The notes: generated by a model not told the origin, from the sequence alone. 14,755 nt of DNA from an uncultured bacterium (GCA_905215725.1 CAJMRD010000054.1:1-14755), one strand, 5' to 3'. Shown: positions 1 to 6,874, numbered from the stretch's first letter. A program made the numbers and translations.

Positions 1-66
1 GGCACAGGCGCGAACGCAGCGACCGCAGCCGATACAGGCTTCGCTATCGATAATCAGTCCGCTCAT
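1..66 (-). CDS. etfA: Electron transfer flavoprotein alpha subunit with N-terminal ferredoxin motif (5' fragment)
   Basis: Only the first 22 codons lie in the window; the gene runs off the left edge. The reading MSGLIIDSEACIGCGRCVRACA contains CxxCxxCxxxC, the signature that binds a 4Fe-4S cluster. Its position directly after etfB says it is the EtfA (LctC-type) subunit that carries an extra N-terminal ferredoxin domain in bifurcating Etf complexes. The ATG at 64-66 directly follows the etfB stop (TAGATG), and a GAGGGG ribosome site about 9 nt upstream lies inside the end of etfB, so the two are translationally coupled. The FAD-binding part of EtfA cannot be seen; a separate small ferredoxin is the alternative reading. 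The identification depends on the neighbours plus the cluster motif. Confidence 0.75.
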   Translation of the reverse strand, partial: MSGLIIDSEACIGCGRCVRACA

Positions 67-882
67 CTATGCCATCCCCTCGATAATCTTGGCAAGCTTT
101 GCCGCCTGCTCGGACGCCGTCCCCTCAACGGCCTCGCACGTTTGGTCACGGTCGGGCACAAACGAGCGCACGACCTGTGTCGGCGACCCGGCAAGACCGC
201 AACGCGCGGGGTCGGCGTTCACGTCGGCGGCGCTGACCACGCGCACGTCCGCCTCCTCCGCCGCGCGAATACCGGCAATACTCGGCATACGCAACTGGCC
301 AATCTCCTTGGCAGTCGTCATCGCGCACGGCATCTCAAGGTACACCGTCTCCTCGCCGGCATCGCATCCGTGAACGAGCGCCAGCGAGCCACAGGTCGTA
401 AAGCCCGCGCTCTGCACGCAGCTCACGTCGGTCACGCAGGGAATATCAAAGGCACCGGCAAGCTCGGGACCAATCTGGGCCGTATCGCCATCCACCGCCA
501 TCTTGCCGCAGATGAGCAGGTCGAAGTCCTCGTCGAGCGCCTCGATGCCGCACTTGAGGGCATAGGTGGTTGCCAGGGTATCGGCACCTGCAAAGGCGCG
601 ATCGGTCAGCAGCAGCGCATCGTCGGCGCCTCGAGCGATGCAGTCGCGCAGCAGCGACTCGGTCGCGGGGATGCCCATCGACACCACCGTCACGCGCACA
701 TCCATGTCAAAGCCGATAAAGTCGTCCTTCAGCGCCAGCGCGCATTCCAAAGCGCTCGCATCAAAGGGATTAATGACCGCCTGCTTGCCATCGCGCACGA
801 TGGTATTGGTCTTGGGGTCCATCTTGACCTCGGTGCTGCCCGGCACGGCCTTGACGCACACCACCATATGGAAATCGCTCAT
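67..882 (-). CDS. etfB: Electron transfer flavoprotein beta subunit
   Basis: 271 residues, the normal size for EtfB. EtfB and EtfA form a soluble cytoplasmic heterodimer that moves electrons between a FAD dehydrogenase and, in bifurcating versions, NAD and ferredoxin. Family landmarks are visible: an N-terminal CVKAVPGS strand-loop (residues 9-16), the LTDRAFAGADT motif near 92-102, and the flavin-contacting DGDTAQIGPE at 131-140. The start chosen is ATG at 882, which stands 9 nt from an AAGGGGG ribosome site. A GTG two codons earlier (888) is only 3 nt from that site and is less likely. It lies 14 nt downstream of the dehydrogenase stop and abuts etfA, so the three genes form one operon. Family assignment is firm; bifurcation is inferred from the partners. 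Confidence 0.93.
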   Translation of the reverse strand: MSDFHMVVCVKAVPGSTEVKMDPKTNTIVRDGKQAVINPFDASALECALALKDDFIGFDMDVRVTVVSMGIPATESLLRDCIARGADDALLLTDRAFAGADTLATTYALKCGIEALDEDFDLLICGKMAVDGDTAQIGPELAGAFDIPCVTDVSCVQSAGFTTCGSLALVHGCDAGEETVYLEMPCAMTTAKEIGQLRMPSIAGIRAAEEADVRVVSAADVNADPARCGLAGSPTQVVRSFVPDRDQTCEAVEGTASEQAAKLAKIIEGMA

Positions 883-896
883 CTTCACGCGCCCCC

Positions 897-2486
897 TTAC
901 TGGACGAGCTCATCCAAGAGCTTCTCCGAAAACAGGTTACCGCGACCCAGCTGCCCGGCAGGATCGAGCTGGAGCTTGAGCCGCGCCGACTCGACCATGG
1001 CCTCGTGACCGTACATCGTCTCCAAGAAGCCCGCCTTGATCTTGCCGACGCCGTGTTCTGCGGAGACGGCACCGCCCATGGCCGTGACCTCGGAAGCCCA
1101 CTGGGCAAAGAGTTCTGCGCCGCGGCGATAATCCTGTGCATCGCGCGGCAGAATGTTCACATGCAGATGGTTGTTACCGATATGCCCCCAGGCGGCAGAT
1201 TCAAGCCCACTTTCCGCCAGCGTGCGGCGATAGAGGGCGATAACATCGGCCAAGTGCGCGTTGGGCACCGACATGTCCGAACCCAGTTTGGTGATGGTGG
1301 GATCCATGCGGCGGCGCTCGTCGATGAGCATGTTGACGCTCTCGGGCACCGCATGGCGGAAGAATCGCTGACACTCGCGATCGACCTCGGTGCGCGCGAC
1401 CCATGTCGCATCGTCACTGCCGCCCGCAAGCTCCAGTACCCACCCCAAGTGATACAGCTCCTCAGTCGCCTGGGCTTCGTCGTCGCAGTCGAGCTCCACG
1501 TAGACACAGACCTTGGCGTCTTTGTCGAGCGCAGGCAGCGAGGCAAACGCCGTCGACTGCTCGCGCTGGCGACGTAGAATATCCAGGGCGCCAGCATCGA
1601 AGTACTCGATGGCAGCCGCATGGGACAGGACGGGACGCACAGAATCGGTGAAGGACACGGCCTTGTCTTCGCTGTCGAAGAAGCAGCTCACGCCCCAAAC
1701 GACCGCGGGTGCCACCTGCAGGGCAATCTCGAGTTCGGTGATGACACCGATTGTGCCACACGCACCGATAAACAGATCGATGGCATCCATATCGTCAGCA
1801 ACGAAATAGCCCGAAGCATTTTTTGTCTTGGGCATGGTATAGCCGGGAAGATCGAGCTCGAGTGTACGGCCCGCTGCCGTCACGAGCGACAGGTGGCGGC
1901 CCTGGGCAAAAGCCTCGCCGCGCCGAAGCTCAAGCAAATCGCCATCAGCCAGCACGACGTGGAGTCCCGTGATATGTGGGCGCATGGGGCCGTAGGCGTA
2001 GCTGCGGGCACCGGAGGCGTTACATGCCGCCATGCCGCCCAGACAGGCAGATGCCTCGGTGGGATCGGTGGGAAAAAACTGCTCGGGAGCCTCTTGGAAC
2101 TCCTCGTAGGCCTCAAGCGATGCCTGGTCCCAACCAGCGGTCGGCAGCACCTTCTTGCTCAGCTGCTTGCGCAGCTCCGAGAGCACAACGCCTGGCTCCA
2201 CGCGCAGCAGAAATTGGCCTTGTTCATCGCGGCGAAGGCCCAAGTAGCGATTCATACGGGAAGTATTGAGGATATGCCCGCCGTGGGGCACGGCACCGGC
2301 GGCAAGGCCGGTTCGGGCGCCCTGAACCGTTACCGGGACACGCTCGGCATGGAGCTTTTCCAAAATGGCACGGACCTCGTCTTCCGTTGTCGGAAACGAG
2401 ATGCTCGATGCTTCGCCCGATGCGCGAGATTCATCGCGGCCATACTCTTCGAACTCGTCGGTGAAGGGTTTGATGGTTACAGACAC
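897..2486 (-). CDS. FAD-binding 2-hydroxyacid (lactate/glycolate-type) dehydrogenase, LctD/GlcD-like
   Basis: 529 residues, somewhat longer than typical LctD/GlcD proteins. The N-terminal half is a PCMH-type FAD-binding domain: VQGARTGLAAGAVP at 54-67, and the segment 138-169 with FPTDPTEASACLGG, a conserved NASGARS and YGPMR. The C-terminal FAD-oxidase domain carries GHIGNNHLHVN (434-444) and SAEHGVGK (475-482), the metal- and substrate-binding histidine motifs. The start is a GTG at 2486 with AAAGGGGGAG 5 nt upstream. As the first gene of an operon with etfB and ferredoxin-type etfA, it most resembles the lactate dehydrogenase of the confurcating LDH/Etf complex, which oxidises lactate with NAD at the expense of reduced ferredoxin. 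No lactate permease is visible, and glycolate or 2-hydroxyglutarate remain possible substrates. Confidence 0.88.
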   Translation of the reverse strand: MSVTIKPFTDEFEEYGRDESRASGEASSISFPTTEDEVRAILEKLHAERVPVTVQGARTGLAAGAVPHGGHILNTSRMNRYLGLRRDEQGQFLLRVEPGVVLSELRKQLSKKVLPTAGWDQASLEAYEEFQEAPEQFFPTDPTEASACLGGMAACNASGARSYAYGPMRPHITGLHVVLADGDLLELRRGEAFAQGRHLSLVTAAGRTLELDLPGYTMPKTKNASGYFVADDMDAIDLFIGACGTIGVITELEIALQVAPAVVWGVSCFFDSEDKAVSFTDSVRPVLSHAAAIEYFDAGALDILRRQREQSTAFASLPALDKDAKVCVYVELDCDDEAQATEELYHLGWVLELAGGSDDATWVARTEVDRECQRFFRHAVPESVNMLIDERRRMDPTITKLGSDMSVPNAHLADVIALYRRTLAESGLESAAWGHIGNNHLHVNILPRDAQDYRRGAELFAQWASEVTAMGGAVSAEHGVGKIKAGFLETMYGHEAMVESARLKLQLDPAGQLGRGNLFSEKLLDELVQ

Positions 2487-2832
2487 GCGAACTCCCCCTT
2501 TAGCTAACTACAGTGTTTGCAGGGAGATGTTACCGCATCGTTTCGTCGACGTGTTCGAGACCGTCTCCATAATTGGCGATTTTTACGTTCGTGCAATTCG
2601 GCGAGCGGCTGGATTTCCTCGGCAGACGATGCTTTTAACACATATGGCCCCGCCGTCACTGACCGCGCGATTGCCGCTCGAAAAAAGTTGGAGTATTTTT
2701 TGCCGCCTTTTACCTGCGGAGACGCCAATCCGTCAAGCATTTGGTCAGCAATTGGTCAAGTAACGGCTGATACGGTCGGCATCGACAGCCAAAACCGACA
2801 GAAGTTTTGGCCCCAGAAGCAGGGAGGTTCCC
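2487..2832. other. Divergent intergenic region upstream of the dehydrogenase operon and the surface-protein cluster
   Basis: 346 bases with no convincing gene. It must hold the promoters for both directions, but no -35/-10 pair on either strand is good enough to call. Visible structure: A6 and T6 tracts flanking a 9-nt GC-containing core around 2680-2700, and a direct repeat TTGGTCA at 2741-2747 and 2752-2758, an 11-base period that puts both copies on one face of the helix. A 78-codon minus-strand frame here lacks a ribosome site and is not accepted. Confidence 0.6.
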
Positions 2833-3129
2833 ATGGCATATTACTGGCCCCAGTACGGCATCGCCATCGAAGTCGACGACGATCCCCATCTCCTGCCTTT
2901 CGACGAAGAGGCATTCCCCGATACGACGGTCTACCACGTTACCACCGATGTGATCTGCGACCCCGAGTCGTTCTCGGCGCTCGCCCACCGCATCGCGCAT
3001 ATCCACGACATCGAGCTCCCTCCCGACTTCGACGAGCTTGTCTACTCACGCCGCCTGATGCTTCACATGCTCTTTGGAGCGAACCCGTCCACCTTTGCGC
3101 GCATCTATACCGCCAAGGATGCCGCATGA
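2833..3129 (+). CDS. Small conserved-looking protein, possible remnant of a nuclease (DUF559/PD-(D/E)XK-like) fold
   Basis: 98 residues, acidic, with no signal peptide or membrane segment. The ATG is preceded by AGGGAGG at 5 nt, a strong ribosome site. Residues 3-14 (YYWPQYGIAIEV) followed by DDDPH, then a strand VYHVTTDVICDPESF and a helix, resemble the core strand-turn-strand of DUF559-type endonuclease domains, where a WP...IxxExDG..H pattern is common. The catalytic lysine expected after the ExD position is not evident and the domain is short, so nuclease activity is doubtful. It overlaps the next gene by four bases (ATGA), so it is the first gene of the surface cluster or was captured into it. 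The reading as a gene is well supported; the fold is inference. Confidence 0.75.
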   Translation: MAYYWPQYGIAIEVDDDPHLLPFDEEAFPDTTVYHVTTDVICDPESFSALAHRIAHIHDIELPPDFDELVYSRRLMLHMLFGANPSTFARIYTAKDAA

Positions 3130-3635
3130 GCGCGAAGAAGCCACCCCACTTTGCAGGCCTGGGTCGTCGCAAGAAGCTCATCGTTGCCTGCTTGGCCATC
3201 GTCTGTGCCCTTGTCGCCGTAGGACTATACGCTTGGCAGTCGCAGCCCGTACCCGAGGCGGGCGCTTCGGTTACGACGGCCGAGGGCAAAACGCGTCAGG
3301 AAATCCAAGATGAGCTCGACGCCATAGTCCGCGACAACATGATGACGATTTCGGTCGCACCGGTCGCTCAGCTGCAGGAGGACGGCAAGCTGCGCGTCAA
3401 CGTGCAAAACGTCCAAGACAATAAATTTCCCCAGCGATTCCGCGTCATCCAAAACGACGAGACCATGTACGAATCCGGTGTGGTCGAGACCGGCAAGACA
3501 ATCGAAACGTGCCCCGCCGGCGACATCAAAGAAGGCGAGGCGTACATCGAGATCCAGGCACTCGATGCCAAGACCCTCGACAGCCACGGCAATCCGACAC
3601 GTGTCAAGGTGCGGGTTGAGCAAGCCGAGAACTAG
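3126..3635 (+). CDS. Membrane-anchored extracytoplasmic beta-rich protein
   Basis: 169 residues. A basic N-terminus (GRRKK, 13-17) precedes one transmembrane helix at about 18-36; the rest is predicted outside the membrane. Residues 74-165 alternate short polar strands, with NVQNVQDNKFPQRFRVIQND, then MYESGVVETGKTIE, then an Asp-Gly strand pair. The ESGxVxxGxxIE pattern is reminiscent of small Ig-like proteins found beside Gram-positive surface-protein genes; this is memory of a pattern, not a database match. There is no sorting signal, so the helix is the anchor. The ATG start overlaps the upstream stop (ATGA) and has AAGGA 6-7 nt before it inside the upstream gene. Upstream of this ATG the frame stays open back to about 2517, but that stretch is only shadow coding across the intergenic region and the first gene. 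Confidence 0.8.
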   Translation: MSAKKPPHFAGLGRRKKLIVACLAIVCALVAVGLYAWQSQPVPEAGASVTTAEGKTRQEIQDELDAIVRDNMMTISVAPVAQLQEDGKLRVNVQNVQDNKFPQRFRVIQNDETMYESGVVETGKTIETCPAGDIKEGEAYIEIQALDAKTLDSHGNPTRVKVRVEQAEN

Positions 3636-3688
3636 CTTTTCCGGCCGACGCGGCACCGCACGCAATTCACCAGCATTCGTCCAATCAT

Positions 3689-3705
3689 CGCGGGGACGGC
3701 CCGCG
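3689..3705 (+). promoter_or_regulatory. GC-rich stem-loop in the leader of the 199-residue secreted protein gene
   Basis: CGCGGG and CCCGCG form a perfect 6-bp stem around the loop GACGG. It lies about 20 nt upstream of the ATG, just before an AAAGGA ribosome site. No T-run follows, so it is not an intrinsic terminator. It could protect the downstream transcript from decay or mark a processing point; in DNA of this composition it could also be chance. Confidence 0.3.
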
Positions 3706-3725
3706 GCGAATAGAAAGGAACGACC

Positions 3726-4325
3726 ATGGACATCACCAGGAACATGAACGGAGCCAGAGCGCTCGTCGTGGGCGCGGGGCTCGCGCTCGCGCTCGCAATG
3801 GGCGCCGCCCCGACGCCAGCTATGGCGGCCGGGCGCGTTGGAACCACGAAAGTAATGGTCAGGACCGAGATCGACAACGTTGAGTTCAAAGTTCCGACGG
3901 TTATTCCCTTCGTCGCCAAGGCCGACGGCACGCTTCAGGGCCCCTCAGAAGACGCGACCACCATCGACAATCATTCGGCCTACGGCATCCATGTCACCAA
4001 CATGAAGATCGACGCCATGAACACCTGGACCATTGCTGCCGACGCCAAAGCCGGAACCGCACAGAACTCCATCGACTTTAAGGTCGGCCCCGACGGCGCA
4101 CTCCAGAACGCCAGCGCCGCAATGCAGGAGACGGGCCTCGATCTTTCCAAGAACGCAGCCTTCGACATGGGCTACCAGGGCATTGCCGGCGGCACGGACA
4201 AAATTAAGCTCAAGACAAGCGGAAACGTCGCCCGCGTCACGCGCGACATCTTCCGCGTAACCGGCGAAGGCGATCAGGTTGCAACGATCACCTGGACGGT
4301 CGAGCCCGGTGCGCACACGGCATAA
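3726..4325 (+). CDS. Secreted surface protein of unknown function (beta-sandwich type)
   Basis: 199 residues with a clear signal peptide: hydrophobic stretch about 11-28 and an AMA cleavage site after residue 34. The mature part has no cysteines, no membrane segment and no sorting motif. It shows the order 'VPTVIPFVAKADGTL' (57-70), an Asn-rich turn 'IDNHSAYGIHVTNMKI' (80-95), W101, and an end strand VATITWTVEPG (185-195), typical of small surface beta-sandwiches such as camelysin-like or pilin-like proteins. The C-terminal domain of the 476-residue protein two genes downstream has a similar strand layout. The ribosome site is AAAGGA, 7 nt from the ATG. The following sortase substrate starts inside its 3' end, which ties the two together. 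I do not recognise a named family. Confidence 0.82.
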   Translation: MDITRNMNGARALVVGAGLALALAMGAAPTPAMAAGRVGTTKVMVRTEIDNVEFKVPTVIPFVAKADGTLQGPSEDATTIDNHSAYGIHVTNMKIDAMNTWTIAADAKAGTAQNSIDFKVGPDGALQNASAAMQETGLDLSKNAAFDMGYQGIAGGTDKIKLKTSGNVARVTRDIFRVTGEGDQVATITWTVEPGAHTA

Positions 4326-4590
4326 GGCCGTCGCCCTGGCCGCCGCCGTCAGCATCCTAGCGTTTGGGCCAGCCATGGCCTTTGCCCAGCAAGAACAGGC
4401 GCAGGCCGCCACGCAAGTGACGGTCGACCTCTCGGAGCTCGACCGCAGCGACCGCGAGGAACCGTTGGCGCAGACAGGCGACAAACGATGGCTCTTGGCA
4501 GCAGGCGCCGCAGCAGCAGGCGCGGGAACCGCCGGCCTCGGTCTGCACATCAAACACAGCCAGAAACAAAACATGAACAGGCCGCACTAA
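4309..4590 (+). CDS. Miniature LAXTG sortase-anchored wall protein
   Basis: 93 residues. Basic start (MRTRHK), hydrophobic signal core, probable cleavage near AMAFA (22-26), an ectodomain of only about 25-30 residues, then LAQTG (53-57), a hydrophobic Ala/Gly helix (about 61-80) and a basic tail ending RPH. This is the full layout of a cell-wall sorting signal; LAXTG is the variant used by class E sortases in actinobacteria. The start chosen is GTG at 4309, which gives an intact signal peptide and overlaps the previous gene by 17 nt; no strong ribosome site is present, suggesting coupled translation. A TTG at 4279 would add 10 residues ahead of the signal peptide. With so small an ectodomain it may serve as an anchor or cap for the co-encoded secreted proteins (inference). 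Confidence 0.78.
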   Translation: MRTRHKAVALAAAVSILAFGPAMAFAQQEQAQAATQVTVDLSELDRSDREEPLAQTGDKRWLLAAGAAAAGAGTAGLGLHIKHSQKQNMNRPH

Positions 4591-4608
4591 ATTAGCTAAG
4601 GAGACCCC

Positions 4609-6039
4609 ATGGCATCGAAGAACCTTTTGCCCGTCGTCGCACTCTGCGGCGTGCTCGCAACCGGAACGCCTGTCGCCGCTTGGGCGACTCCTGTCATGGC
4701 AGACTCCTTACCAGCGGCCCTAAGCTCCGCACCAAATCCGTCGAGCGCCATTGCGTGCAAGCGTTTTTCGATCGCACAGGCCGCAATCTCAACCTCGGGA
4801 TGCCTTCGTCGTAATACGGACGGCTCGATAGTCGTGGATATCAATCGTTCGAACAAGGCAAACGGCTCCCAGGCGGGGTGCGCCGTCTGCACGTGGCGCT
4901 CGGTTGTGCTCGATGCAGATGGCGATCCATGCAATTTAGAGCTGCGCATCGACATCGCTTCGGTCGATGACTCGGCGAACGGAGCGAAGGTCGCCTTCGA
5001 CGGTACGTTTTTTGAGAAAGGAGGCGGTATATGTCTGGGCTGCGCCGCCGCGAATGCAGACGACACGCAGCCCACCCTCTCATTCACGGCATCGTTGCGG
5101 CTGACCAAAGCCGGTACCGATGCCATCGCGGCGGGAGAAGCGTCCCTGCTGTTCTACGCCGTCAGTACCAAAGACACAGACGCTCATTTCGAGAAGCCAG
5201 CCGGATCACTCAGCCTTACACGAGGGATAGAGGCAGGCCCTATTGAAATCGATGCCCGCGCGCAAAGCAGGCAACGCATTCTTGCCGACCCGGCGCTTCT
5301 CGAAATGGAGTGGAACGGATCCGGAGCCATCGGAATTCTCCCCTCCGCGTTTGACGCCAAGACGCTCCCCCCAAACGACGAACCCATCAACGCAACCATA
5401 CAAGAAGAGAGCGCGGACAAAGAAGCAGGTGCGGGCGACACGCCGTCGCCGACAAACAGCGTCCCAGCTTCTTTCGAAGCGCCGAATGAGCCCGCTGCCG
5501 ATCCAAACGATCCCGAGTTCGCGGACAGTCTGGGGCTTGCTGATCCTCAAGAGATCGATGAAGGTAACTGCTGCGTGCTTGCCGCGCTCGACCACACAGA
5601 GGTCATCGACGCTGCGAACATCGAAGTTGCCGCCGCCAATCAGCCCGTCCGCAAGTCGGCTATCATCGCATTTCCTGAATCCATCGAAGTCGTCTTTTTG
5701 CCATCGGGCGAGGTCGTGGCCCCAACACTGCTCACCTTGTTGGGCGCCAAGAATACTCGAAACGAAATTAAAAAGGTCACAGTTGTCGACCCTGCAACCA
5801 CCGCCAAGCTGCGTCTATACGCCGTTGCTCCAGACGGAGGCAAGACCTTGGAATTCGATGGCGACACACTCCTGGCCTGGCGACGTCTGGACATTATGCA
5901 AGACGTCTCGTATCAGATCGAACTCGAAGGGTTTGATCGTGCCCGCGATGCCAATATCATCGCCGCGGCTATTGAATCCCCACAGCGGCTTATGACACTG
6001 CGCTTTGAATACTATCCCTATGTCCCGACAACCACCTGA
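4609..6039 (+). CDS. Large secreted two-domain protein with CxxC pairs
   Basis: 476 residues, ATG with AAGGAG 6 nt upstream, 18 nt after the LAXTG gene. A signal peptide covers about 1-31 (cleavage near PVMA). Domain 1 (about 45-225) has cysteines at 50, 65, 91, 94, 108, 142 and 145, including C91AVC94 and C142LGC145, which could form disulfides or bind a metal. A Pro/Glu/Ala-rich acidic linker runs 250-315. The C-terminal domain (320-476) starts with a CC pair (321-322) and continues as beta-strands; 'FLPSGEVVAP' then a strand 'KKVTVVD' parallels the layout of the 199-residue protein. There is no sorting motif or membrane tail, so it is released or held by partners. Function unknown; no family recognised. 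Parts of it are less GC-rich than flanking genes. Confidence 0.8.
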   Translation: MASKNLLPVVALCGVLATGTPVAAWATPVMADSLPAALSSAPNPSSAIACKRFSIAQAAISTSGCLRRNTDGSIVVDINRSNKANGSQAGCAVCTWRSVVLDADGDPCNLELRIDIASVDDSANGAKVAFDGTFFEKGGGICLGCAAANADDTQPTLSFTASLRLTKAGTDAIAAGEASLLFYAVSTKDTDAHFEKPAGSLSLTRGIEAGPIEIDARAQSRQRILADPALLEMEWNGSGAIGILPSAFDAKTLPPNDEPINATIQEESADKEAGAGDTPSPTNSVPASFEAPNEPAADPNDPEFADSLGLADPQEIDEGNCCVLAALDHTEVIDAANIEVAAANQPVRKSAIIAFPESIEVVFLPSGEVVAPTLLTLLGAKNTRNEIKKVTVVDPATTAKLRLYAVAPDGGKTLEFDGDTLLAWRRLDIMQDVSYQIELEGFDRARDANIIAAAIESPQRLMTLRFEYYPYVPTTT

Positions 6040-6062
6040 GGCTTAAATGCCGCGCATCATTC

Positions 6063-6088
6063 CTAATACCACTTATATAACGTATTAG
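6063..6088. promoter_or_regulatory. AT-rich inverted repeat, probable promoter/operator of the DUF554 gene
   Basis: CTAATAC (6063-6069) and GTATTAG (6082-6088) are perfect 7-bp arms separated by 12 bases that contain TATATAAC, a -10-like stretch. The element stands out sharply from the GC-rich surroundings and is the only such site between the surface cluster and the DUF554 start at 6158. A dyad around a -10 region suits binding by a repressor. No good -35 sequence lies at the right distance, so the promoter part is tentative. Confidence 0.4.
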
Positions 6089-6157
6089 ATGAGTCGCGAT
6101 GTACCTCGCATTTCGTTCTGCTACGATTGCCACGTTGGCATCAATACAGGAGGGCTC

Positions 6158-6874
6158 ATGCCGGGCTTGGGAACAATCATCAACGTTGTGCTTTTAGTTG
6201 CGGGCGGTCTTTTGGGATTAGCGGGCGGCCGCTTCATTACACCGCGCATCCAAGACACGCTCATGAAAGCATCGGGGCTGTGCGTCCTGTTTATCGGCCT
6301 TGGCGGCACCATGCAAAAGATGCTCCTTATCGATGGGAAGGCGCTAGCGACCACCGGCACCACCATGCTCATCGTCTCGTTCGCCCTCGGCTCGCTCATC
6401 GGCGAGGCCATCAACTTGGAGGCCGCCATCGAGAACCTTGGCGAATGGCTCAAGCGCAAAACCGGCAGCGAGGGCGATAACGAGTTCACCAACGCTTTTG
6501 TCTCGACTTCACTCACCGTGTGTATCGGCGCCATGGCCATTGTGGGATCGATCCAGGACGGTCTGCTCGGTGACTGGTCAACGCTTGCCCTGAAAGGCGC
6601 ATTGGACTGCATCATCGTCTGCACCATGACGGCGTCGCTTGGCCGCGGCTGCATTTTCTCCGCCCTGCCCGTCGCCGTGTTCCAGGGGACGATCACGCTG
6701 TTTGCCGGCGCACTCTCCCCCATCATGACTACGGCAGCCCTCGACAGCCTTTCGCTCGTAGGCTCCATGCTCATCTTCTGCGTCGGCGTCAACCTCATCC
6801 GTCCTCAGACCTTCCGCACAGCCAATATGCTCCCCTCCGTCGTCATCGCCGTCATCTACGCCCTCCTGTTCTAA
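6158..6874 (+). CDS. DUF554 family membrane protein (YqgA/YdfK type)
   Basis: 238 residues, matching the usual 225-240 of the family (E. coli YqgA, B. subtilis YdfK). Around seven to eight hydrophobic segments are visible, beginning with TIINVVLLVAGGLLGL (6-21), with glycine-rich turns, a conserved-looking 'GLGGTMQ' segment and a C-terminal 'VGVNLIRPQTFRTANMLPS' before the last helix. The family is an integral membrane protein of unknown function, sometimes suggested to be a transporter. The start is the ATG at 6158, behind an AGGAGG 5 nt upstream; the in-frame upstream extension to 6089 has no ribosome site and crosses the promoter region. It appears to be a single-gene unit, with no terminator hairpin seen after it. 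Confidence 0.9.
   Translation: MPGLGTIINVVLLVAGGLLGLAGGRFITPRIQDTLMKASGLCVLFIGLGGTMQKMLLIDGKALATTGTTMLIVSFALGSLIGEAINLEAAIENLGEWLKRKTGSEGDNEFTNAFVSTSLTVCIGAMAIVGSIQDGLLGDWSTLALKGALDCIIVCTMTASLGRGCIFSALPVAVFQGTITLFAGALSPIMTTAALDSLSLVGSMLIFCVGVNLIRPQTFRTANMLPSVVIAVIYALLF

Noticed and set aside
142..1008. Long plus-strand open frame opposite etfB and the dehydrogenase
   Set aside because: It is antisense to strongly supported genes and its His/Arg-rich composition is typical of a shadow frame in GC-rich DNA.
1620..2507. Plus-strand open frame opposite the dehydrogenase
   Set aside because: Antisense to a gene with clear FAD-domain motifs; no ribosome site and no recognisable domain.
2504..2740. 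78-codon minus-strand frame just upstream of the dehydrogenase start
   Set aside because: No ribosome site before its ATG, composition unlike a protein, and it overlaps the region where the promoter should lie.
2517..3125. In-frame upstream extension of the membrane-anchored 169-residue protein
   Set aside because: It crosses the intergenic region and the 98-residue gene in another frame; the ATG at 3126 has its own ribosome site and a proper N-terminal membrane helix.
2495..4600. TTAGCTAA next to the ribosome site of both the dehydrogenase and the 476-residue protein gene
   Set aside because: It is a short self-complementary sequence with only two copies in unrelated genes; most likely coincidence.
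5206..5995. Open frames on both strands inside the 476-residue secreted protein gene
   Set aside because: No ribosome sites or recognisable domains; the plus-strand one is Ser/Arg/Pro-rich, as an off-frame reading would be.
6121..6798. Minus-strand frame opposite DUF554
   Set aside because: Met/Ser/Pro-rich mirror of a well-supported membrane protein gene.
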